Of a stretch of 5,968 nucleotides of DNA, positions 1 through 4,684 are shown in pieces. The stretch is from positions 1 to 5,968 of the forward strand of contig JAEWMT010000105.1 of the NCBI GenBank assembly GCA_023393095.1, in the 5' to 3' direction. This stretch comes from Bacillota bacterium. GTDB taxonomy: Bacteria > Bacillota > Clostridia > Lachnospirales > Lachnospiraceae. Position 1 is the first letter of the stretch. Each line of letters starts with the position of its first letter. Made by a program: the position numbers and the translations under genes. The notes below the pieces were generated by a model. The model made no database searches and was not told the origin of the DNA. It saw only the letters and a list, made by a program, of their open reading frames with translations.

Positions 1-1533
1 ATCCTGTTTTATATAGCTTCATCGGCTCTTTCCTACCTGCTCTCTTTGATTATGCTCCGATTAAGCCAAAAAATTGTTTGCAAAATGCGTGAAGATGTAT
101 TTTCAAGGCTGGCGGATTTACCTGTAGAATATTTTGACCGTAATCAGGCAGGGGATATTATCAGCAGGCTATCCTATGATATTGATACGGTAAATACTTC
201 GCTATCGACGGATTTGGTTCAGATTTTTACCAGTATCATTACGATTGCAGGATCATTTATCATGATGATAGTCATTTCACCGAGACTAGTTTTGGTAATG
301 CTGATTATGATACCTTTATCCCTGATTTACACCCGCTATATGACAACGAAACTAAGACCGCTATTTCGTAAGCGCTCATCCAAATTAGGAGAGTTGAATG
401 GTTTTGTTGAAGAAATGGTTTCCGGTCAGAAAACAATTAATGCATATGCTGCTGAAAATGCAATAATAAAGCGGTTTGAAAACTTGAATTCGGATGCAGT
501 TCAGGCATATTATAATGCTGAATATTACGGTAATATTATCGGTCCTACCGTAAATTTTATCAATAACTTCTCTTTGTCTTTGATTACGGTATTCGGAGCA
601 ATCCTATACCTTTCTAAGCAATTAACTCTCGGCAATATCTCCTCCTTTATCCAATACAGCAGAGGATTTTCAGGTCCAATTAATGAGGCTGCGAATATCA
701 TAAGTGAACTGCAGTCGGCTTTAGCTGCTGCAGAACGTGTATTTAAGCTGATGGATGAAGAACCGGAGATAATGGATAAAGCTGATGCTGAAGATCTTAC
801 TGAGGTGAAGGGAGACGTACTGATTCAGGATGTTACTTTTGGATATAACTCTGATAAAGTCATATTGATAAGAATGTTTCTACATGCAAAGCCGGGAAGC
901 CTTACTGCGATTGTTGGACCAACCGGTGCCGGTAAGACAACGATTATCAATCTGTTGATGCGGTTTTATGATGTATGGGATGGAACTATTTATATAGACG
1001 GAAAAGAAATTAGGGATCTGACCAGAAAGAGTATTCGGAAGGCTTATGCAATGGTTCTGCAGGATACCTGGCTGTTTCAGGGAAGTATCTATGATAATAT
1101 TGCGTACGGAAAAGAAGGCGCCACAATGGAGGAAGTTGTTGCAGCAGCTAAAATGGTAGGTATGCACTCCTTTATTAATAAATTACCTCAGGGTTATGAT
1201 ACAATAATCAATGAAAATGGAATCAATATCTCTAAGGGACAGAAACAGCTTCTGACAATAGCTCGTGCAATGCTTCTGGATGCGAAGATGCTAATTCTGG
1301 ATGAAGCTACTTCCAATGTCGATACTAGGACCGAAATTAAAATTCAGAAAGCCATGCGCAAGCTTATGGAGGATAAAACCTGCTTTGTAATAGCCCATCG
1401 TTTATCTACGATACAAGGAGCAGATAATATCCTTGTTATAGATCAGGGAAATATTGTTGAACAGGGTACTCATCAGGAACTGATGGAGAAGAAGGGCTTT
1501 TATTATAAATTATATCAGTCACAGTTTGAATAA
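1..1533 (+). CDS. ABC transporter half-exporter, permease-ATPase fusion (5' partial)
   Basis: This is a membrane exporter subunit with a transmembrane domain fused to an ATP-binding domain (MsbA/LmrA/MdlB-like, COG1132 type), which normally works as a homo- or heterodimer. The frame is open from base 1, so the gene enters from the left. 510 residues are visible, and about 70-110, including the first membrane helix, are missing compared with the usual 580-620. Hydrophobic helices are visible at about visible residues 74-92, 95-112 and 165-190. The ATPase domain has Walker A GPTGAGKTT (916-942), a Q-loop Gln (codon 1060), signature ISKGQ (1228-1242) in place of LSGGQ, Walker B MLILDE (1288-1305, with catalytic Glu at 1303), D-loop SNVDT and an H-loop His (codon 1396). 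The next genes have their own promoter, so this gene probably ends a separate operon, perhaps with a partner half-transporter upstream. The substrate cannot be told from the sequence. A TTG at 46 is internal, not a start. Confidence 0.95.
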   Translation: MLFYIASSALSYLLSLIMLRLSQKIVCKMREDVFSRLADLPVEYFDRNQAGDIISRLSYDIDTVNTSLSTDLVQIFTSIITIAGSFIMMIVISPRLVLVMLIMIPLSLIYTRYMTTKLRPLFRKRSSKLGELNGFVEEMVSGQKTINAYAAENAIIKRFENLNSDAVQAYYNAEYYGNIIGPTVNFINNFSLSLITVFGAILYLSKQLTLGNISSFIQYSRGFSGPINEAANIISELQSALAAAERVFKLMDEEPEIMDKADAEDLTEVKGDVLIQDVTFGYNSDKVILIRMFLHAKPGSLTAIVGPTGAGKTTIINLLMRFYDVWDGTIYIDGKEIRDLTRKSIRKAYAMVLQDTWLFQGSIYDNIAYGKEGATMEEVVAAAKMVGMHSFINKLPQGYDTIINENGINISKGQKQLLTIARAMLLDAKMLILDEATSNVDTRTEIKIQKAMRKLMEDKTCFVIAHRLSTIQGADNILVIDQGNIVEQGTHQELMEKKGFYYKLYQSQFE

Positions 1534-1665
1534 GAAAATATTACAGTTTCTATAACTATGCTATTGAAATAAAAATGTAACTGGAATATTTGTATCAATA
1601 TGGTTGCAATTCAGTCTCCTGAGTATATAGGTAACTCAAATATTTACATCATTATTAAAAATCAC

Positions 1666-1694
1666 TTGACAATAATTCCTGTAATGTATATACT
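1666..1694 (+). promoter_or_regulatory. SigA-type promoter P1 for the T-box leader and aro operon
   Basis: A perfect -35 box TTGACA (1666-1671) and a -10 box TATACT (1689-1694, one mismatch from TATAAT) are separated by exactly 17 bases. Transcription would start near 1700-1702, just before the 5' side of T-box Stem I, which is where a T-box promoter should be. It lies about 130 bases after the ABC transporter stop. No convincing intrinsic terminator was seen in that gap (1534-1665), which holds only weak AT-rich inverted repeats. Confidence 0.85.
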
Positions 1695-1989
1695 AACGTT
1701 CAAATAAGTTAAAAGCATTGATAAGAACCAGTAAGAATTATAATCTTTCTTACAGAAAGCAACCGGATGATGAGAGGTGCAAGAAAGTAAATTCTGAATA
1801 CATCTTTGAGCTTCACACCGAACAGAGATTTCTAAGTAGGCTGTTGACGGTTCCCTGCACCCGTTATAGTGCTAGAGTATAACTAAGACTCTGCTTTTAA
1901 AGTCTTTATTCTTTCTGAAATCAGAAAATAATGAACTAAGAAGCTTGGCGTACTCAAAGAGGTTGGCTGTGTGAGCAGCTGATAAATAT

Positions 1990-2020
1990 GAGGTGGTAAC
2001 GCGAGACTATTCCCGCCCTC
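1990..2020 (+). promoter_or_regulatory. T-box antiterminator helix
   Basis: GAGG (1990-1993) pairs with CCTC (2017-2020), and GCG (2001-2003) pairs with CGC (2014-2016). This leaves a 7-base bulge, TGGTAAC (1994-2000), whose first four bases bind the tRNA 3' end. The 3' strand (2014-2020) is also part of the 5' arm of the terminator, so the two structures exclude each other, as the T-box mechanism requires. The bulge differs from the usual TGGNACC at its sixth base (A for C). Confidence 0.9.
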
Positions 2021-2047
2021 TAAGTAATTAGAGGAGCGGTTTTTTTT
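2013..2047 (+). terminator. Intrinsic terminator of the T-box leader
   Basis: CCGC (2013-2016) pairs with GCGG (2036-2039), and CCTCTAA (2017-2023) pairs with TTAGAGG (2028-2034). This makes an 11-bp stem with one bulged A (2035) and a GTAA loop, followed by eight T residues (2040-2047). It overlaps the antiterminator 3' arm, so it should form when tRNA-Tyr is charged and stop transcription before aroF. Confidence 0.95.
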
Positions 2048-2132
2048 GTTGCATTAAAAATGTATCCTTGCAAAGTGTACCAAAATAATAGGCTGCCTTA
2101 GATCTATATTATTAAGAAAGGATGAGAAAACT

Positions 2133-2213
2133 ATGAAGATTGACTTTTATAATGCAAATACTATTTTGGGGAGGTGGTTTTTCACTTTAAACCGTTACAC
2201 TTTAAAGCATTAA
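2133..2213 (+). CDS. Possible aromatic-rich leader peptide (26 codons)
   Basis: This short frame runs from an ATG at 2133 to a TAA at 2211. It is preceded by a purine-rich site, AAAGGATGAG (2117-2126), with its AAGGA 10 bases before the start. The peptide begins MKIDFYNANT and contains Arg-Trp-Phe-Phe in the middle and a Tyr near the end. Six of 26 residues are aromatic (3 Phe, 2 Tyr, 1 Trp). It lies after the T-box terminator and before promoter P2, so it would be transcribed only from P1 when the T-box reads through. The position and composition resemble amino acid leader peptides such as those before trp or phe operons, but no terminator hairpin follows the stop codon, so classical attenuation is not shown. 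A chance ORF is a real alternative. I recognise no family. Confidence 0.4.
   Translation: MKIDFYNANTILGRWFFTLNRYTLKH
2183..2212 (+). repeat. Tandem 15-bp direct repeat upstream of promoter P2
   Basis: Two adjacent copies, CACTTTAAACCGTTA (2183-2197) and CACTTTAAAGCATTA (2198-2212), match at 13 of 15 bases. They end five bases before the -35 box of P2 and overlap the last codons of the possible leader peptide, with the repeat unit equal to five codons. They could be paired binding sites for a transcription factor acting on P2, or simply a small duplication. No known operator was recognised. Confidence 0.6.
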
Positions 2214-2217
2214 TGTA

Positions 2218-2246
2218 TTGACATGAAAATGTAAACAGAGTATAAT
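2218..2246 (+). promoter_or_regulatory. Consensus SigA promoter P2 directly before aroF
   Basis: TTGACA (2218-2223), a 17-base spacer and TATAAT (2241-2246) match the SigA consensus perfectly. Transcription would begin near 2253, giving a 5' leader of about 32 bases that contains the aroF ribosome site but neither the T-box nor the mini-ORF. If active, it supplies aroF-tyrA-aroA transcripts independent of tRNA-Tyr, possibly subject to a factor at the adjacent tandem repeat. Confidence 0.8.
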
Positions 2247-2284
2247 CTCAAAAAAGAAACTTGAAAAGGAAAGGAAATGAATTT

Positions 2285-3298
2285 ATGATAATTGTAATGA
2301 AACCTATGGCAAAGCCAGAATCCATAGAGAAAGTAAAGAATTTAATCGAATCAAAAGGGCTGGACGTTCATATTTCAGCTGGTAAGGAAGTAACCATTAT
2401 TGGTGTAGTTGGTGATAAAACCAAGCTTCAGGATCAGAATCTTGAAATCTTTGAAGATGTAGATAAAATTGTATCTGTTACAGAGACTTATAAGCTTGCC
2501 AATCGCAAATTTCATCCGGAACCATCGAAGGTTAAGGTGGGTAATGTTACAATCGGTGGAGAAACACTGGTTATTATGTCCGGTCCGTGTGCAGTTGAGA
2601 GTAAGGAACAGCTTTTAGCTACTGCTCATGCAATTAAAAAAGCCGGAGCACATATTTTAAGAGGTGGAGCATATAAGCCGAGAACTTCTCCGTATGCATT
2701 CCAGGGTCTTGAGGAAGAAGGCTTAAAATACATGAAGGAAGCCAGGGAGGAGACCGGATTACCTGTTATATGTGAGGTTACCAGTCTGAATGCCATCGAG
2801 GCAGCAGTGAAATACGTGGATATGCTCCAGATCGGAGCAAGAAACATGCAGAATTTCTACCTTCTTAAGGAAGCAGGCAAATCAGGTCTTCCGGTTCTGT
2901 TAAAGAGAGGTCTTGCAGCTACCATTGATGAGTGGTTGAACGCTTCGGAATATATTATTTCAGAAGGTAATCCGAATGTGGTATTATGTGAGAGAGGTAT
3001 CCGTACCTTTGAAACAGCTACCAGAAACACATTGGATATCAGTGCAGTTCCTGTTATTAAGGAAAAAAGCCACCTTCCGATTATTGTAGATCCCAGCCAT
3101 GCAACCGGCGTAAGAGCTTATGTAAAGCCTCTCGCAAAGAGCGCGATAGCGGTTGGTGCAGACGGACTAATGATTGAGACTCATCCGGATCCTTCCACAG
3201 CACTTTCCGATGGACCACAATCCTTAACCTTTGAGCAGTTTGAAAGTCTGACGAAGGATTTGAATCCATTAGCTGCTTTAATGGGAAGAAAACTGTAA
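2285..3298 (+). CDS. aroF: 3-deoxy-7-phosphoheptulonate (DAHP) synthase, type I beta
   Basis: This cytoplasmic enzyme (EC 2.5.1.54) condenses phosphoenolpyruvate and erythrose 4-phosphate, the first step of the shikimate pathway. It has 337 residues. Residues 1-70 form the ferredoxin-like domain that, in the Thermotoga maritima homologue, mediates feedback by Tyr/Phe. The (beta/alpha)8 catalytic domain follows from about residue 85. Conserved segments are SGPCAVES, LRGGAYKPRTSPYAFQG, IGARNMQN, LLKRG, DPSHATG and IETHPDP. The expected metal ligands are Cys102, His272, Glu298 and Asp309, which match the T. maritima numbering as I recall it. The start is ATG 2285 (MIIVMKP, a typical family start), with AGGA at 2272-2275 nine bases upstream. 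An in-frame TTG at 2261 would place the ribosome site inside the gene. It is the first gene of the operon, driven by P1 through the T-box and probably by P2. Confidence 0.97.
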   Translation: MIIVMKPMAKPESIEKVKNLIESKGLDVHISAGKEVTIIGVVGDKTKLQDQNLEIFEDVDKIVSVTETYKLANRKFHPEPSKVKVGNVTIGGETLVIMSGPCAVESKEQLLATAHAIKKAGAHILRGGAYKPRTSPYAFQGLEEEGLKYMKEAREETGLPVICEVTSLNAIEAAVKYVDMLQIGARNMQNFYLLKEAGKSGLPVLLKRGLAATIDEWLNASEYIISEGNPNVVLCERGIRTFETATRNTLDISAVPVIKEKSHLPIIVDPSHATGVRAYVKPLAKSAIAVGADGLMIETHPDPSTALSDGPQSLTFEQFESLTKDLNPLAALMGRKL

Positions 3299-3307
3299 TA
3301 AGCAATT

Positions 3308-3326
3308 AAATTTGAATATCAAATTT
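3308..3326 (+). repeat. AT-rich inverted repeat between aroF and tyrA
   Basis: AAATTTG (3308-3314) and CAAATTT (3320-3326) form a perfect 7-bp inverted repeat around AATAT, with the run of four Ts covering 3324-3327. With only one G-C pair it would be at best a weak, leaky terminator or an mRNA processing/stability hairpin. It starts ten bases after the aroF stop. The rest of the 132-base gap holds no promoter with acceptable spacing, so tyrA is probably co-transcribed with aroF. Confidence 0.4.
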
Positions 3327-3430
3327 TCATGTTGACTTACTCAGTGCCACATATAACGAAAACGATGATGAGAATATACAAAACTGTGCAAATAAAATAA
3401 TTCATATGATATGATAATAGGGAGGCATTC

Positions 3431-4567
3431 ATGAACGATTTAGAGAGTGATTTTAAGAGCGACTTTAACATTGGTTTTATTGGTTTTGGTTTAATCGGTG
3501 GTTCCATTGCCCGTGCATTAAAAAAGATTAATAGTGATTTTAATATATTTGCATATGACTATCACAGGGATAAACCAAGTACCGATTTGCAGGCTGCTCT
3601 TTCGGACGGAGTTCTGAACTCTGTCACAACCTCTCTGGAGGAACACTTTCCTGATTGCGACCTTCTATATCTATGTGCTCCGGTATTAACTAACATTAAT
3701 TATCTGAAGCAGCTTAAGGATATCTTGAAACACACCTGTATTATAACCGATGTAGGAAGTGTGAAAGGAAATATTCATAAAGCGATAGAGGAGTTAGGAA
3801 TGTCTGACCAGTTCATTGGCGGGCATCCGATGACTGGCTCAGAGAAAACCGGATATTTGAATTCCTATGCATTGTTGATGGAGAATGCATATTACATACT
3901 TACACCAACAAAGGGCGCACCGAATAAGATGCTTGACCTTCTACATGATTTGGTTAAAAAAATGGGATCTATCCCAATCATCCTTGATCCTTATCAACAT
4001 GATAAAATCACTGCTGCCATCAGTCATGTTCCGCATATCATTGCAGCGCAGTTAGTTAATCTGGTTCGGGAATCAGATGATGAATCAGAGAAAATGAGAG
4101 CTCTGGCAGCAGGCGGATTTAAGGATATTACCCGTATTGCTTCTTCATCTCCTATCATGTGGCAGAATATCAGTCTTACGAACTCAGAGGATATCAGACA
4201 ATTATTAAATCATTATATTGCATCTTTACAGGAGACTTCCGATGCATTACTACATATGGATGGTGATTACCTCTATCATATGTTTGATACCGCGGGCGAA
4301 TACCGCAGCACGATTCCGAATAAATCAATTGGACTAATGAAGAAGATGTTTGAAATCTATGTGGATATCATGGATGAAGCAGGTGCCATAGCAACGATTG
4401 CTACATTGCTTGCAAGCAACCAGATTAGCATTAAGAATATCGGTATTATTCATAACCGTGAATTTGAAGAGGGAGTACTGAGAATCGAATTTTATGATGA
4501 ACAAGCCCAGACGAAAGCAAATGTACTGTTAAGCAAATATAATTACAGAATTTATGAAAGAGAATAA
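3431..4567 (+). CDS. tyrA: Prephenate dehydrogenase with C-terminal ACT domain
   Basis: This cytoplasmic enzyme (EC 1.3.1.12) oxidatively decarboxylates prephenate to 4-hydroxyphenylpyruvate, the penultimate step to tyrosine, normally with NAD+. It has 378 residues. An N-terminal Rossmann fold carries GFGLIGGS (residues 18-25). The catalytic half has DVGSVK (Ser110), GGHPMTGSE (His132, Glu138), SHVPH (His199) and FKDITRIA (Arg235), which correspond to the catalytic and prephenate-binding residues known in the Aquifex enzyme. Residues about 309-378 (IYVDIMDEAGAIATIATLL onward) form an ACT domain, so allosteric inhibition by tyrosine is likely. There is no chorismate mutase domain, so that activity must be encoded elsewhere. 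The start has a strong GGGAGG (3420-3425) five bases upstream. The first 12 residues are an acidic, Ser/Asp/Phe-rich extension before the Rossmann strand. It is the second gene of the operon. Confidence 0.97.
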   Translation: MNDLESDFKSDFNIGFIGFGLIGGSIARALKKINSDFNIFAYDYHRDKPSTDLQAALSDGVLNSVTTSLEEHFPDCDLLYLCAPVLTNINYLKQLKDILKHTCIITDVGSVKGNIHKAIEELGMSDQFIGGHPMTGSEKTGYLNSYALLMENAYYILTPTKGAPNKMLDLLHDLVKKMGSIPIILDPYQHDKITAAISHVPHIIAAQLVNLVRESDDESEKMRALAAGGFKDITRIASSSPIMWQNISLTNSEDIRQLLNHYIASLQETSDALLHMDGDYLYHMFDTAGEYRSTIPNKSIGLMKKMFEIYVDIMDEAGAIATIATLLASNQISIKNIGIIHNREFEEGVLRIEFYDEQAQTKANVLLSKYNYRIYERE

Positions 4568-4684
4568 TTAATAAATTTGGAGTAGTAACAACTGGTACAT
4601 AGGAAAGTGTGCTATAGATGATAACAGTCTGATACGAAAGCATTCACGAAAATAGTATAAGTATAATAGATAGGAGAGTAATCC

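Larger units (their letters stand above)
1712..2047 (+). promoter_or_regulatory. T-box riboswitch, tyrosine-specific (specifier UAC)
   Basis: This transcribed leader senses uncharged tRNA. Stem I is visible as two helices: AGAATT (1734-1739) with AATTCT (1790-1795), and CTTTCTT (1745-1751) with AAGAAAG (1781-1787). They are capped by a distal loop with the conserved GGTGCAAG. The specifier loop reads GAA-TAC-ATC, giving the Tyr codon UAC at 1799-1801, followed by the usual A and the TTTGAGC of the Stem I base. The Stem IIA/B element is TGACGG (1845-1850) with CCGTTA (1861-1866). A Stem III-like hairpin lies at 1963-1969/1976-1982. The T-box sequence is AGGTGGTAACGCG (1991-2003), and its UGGU pairs with the ACCA tail expected of tRNA-Tyr (discriminator A). 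A terminator follows. Specifier, discriminator match and downstream aroF-tyrA-aroA all agree on tyrosine. The lowest part of Stem I was not resolved cleanly, so the 5' edge is approximate. Confidence 0.95.

Noticed and set aside
46..48. TTG as the start of the ABC transporter gene
   Set aside because: The frame is open back to base 1, and the bases before 46 encode part of a membrane helix, so the gene is simply cut by the window edge.
1620..1638. TGAGT/ACTCA hairpin as the ABC transporter terminator
   Set aside because: The stem is only 5 bp with a 9-base loop and has no following T run.
2176..2193. GGTTT/AAACC hairpin inside the mini-ORF as a second attenuator
   Set aside because: Only 5 bp with an 8-base loop, mostly A-T, and no T run after it, so it could not terminate transcription.
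2261..2263. TTG at 2261 as the start of aroF
   Set aside because: It would place the AAGGAAAGGA ribosome site inside the coding region, has no site of its own, and adds residues outside the family's usual MIIVMKP start at 2285.
3332..3357. TTGACT ... TATAAC between aroF and tyrA as a promoter
   Set aside because: The spacer is only 14 bases, too short for a SigA promoter.
4662..4667. TATAAT just upstream of aroA as a promoter
   Set aside because: No acceptable -35 box lies 16-18 bases upstream (AGCATT at the 17-base position), and the predicted transcript would start inside the ribosome site. Probably chance in AT-rich DNA.
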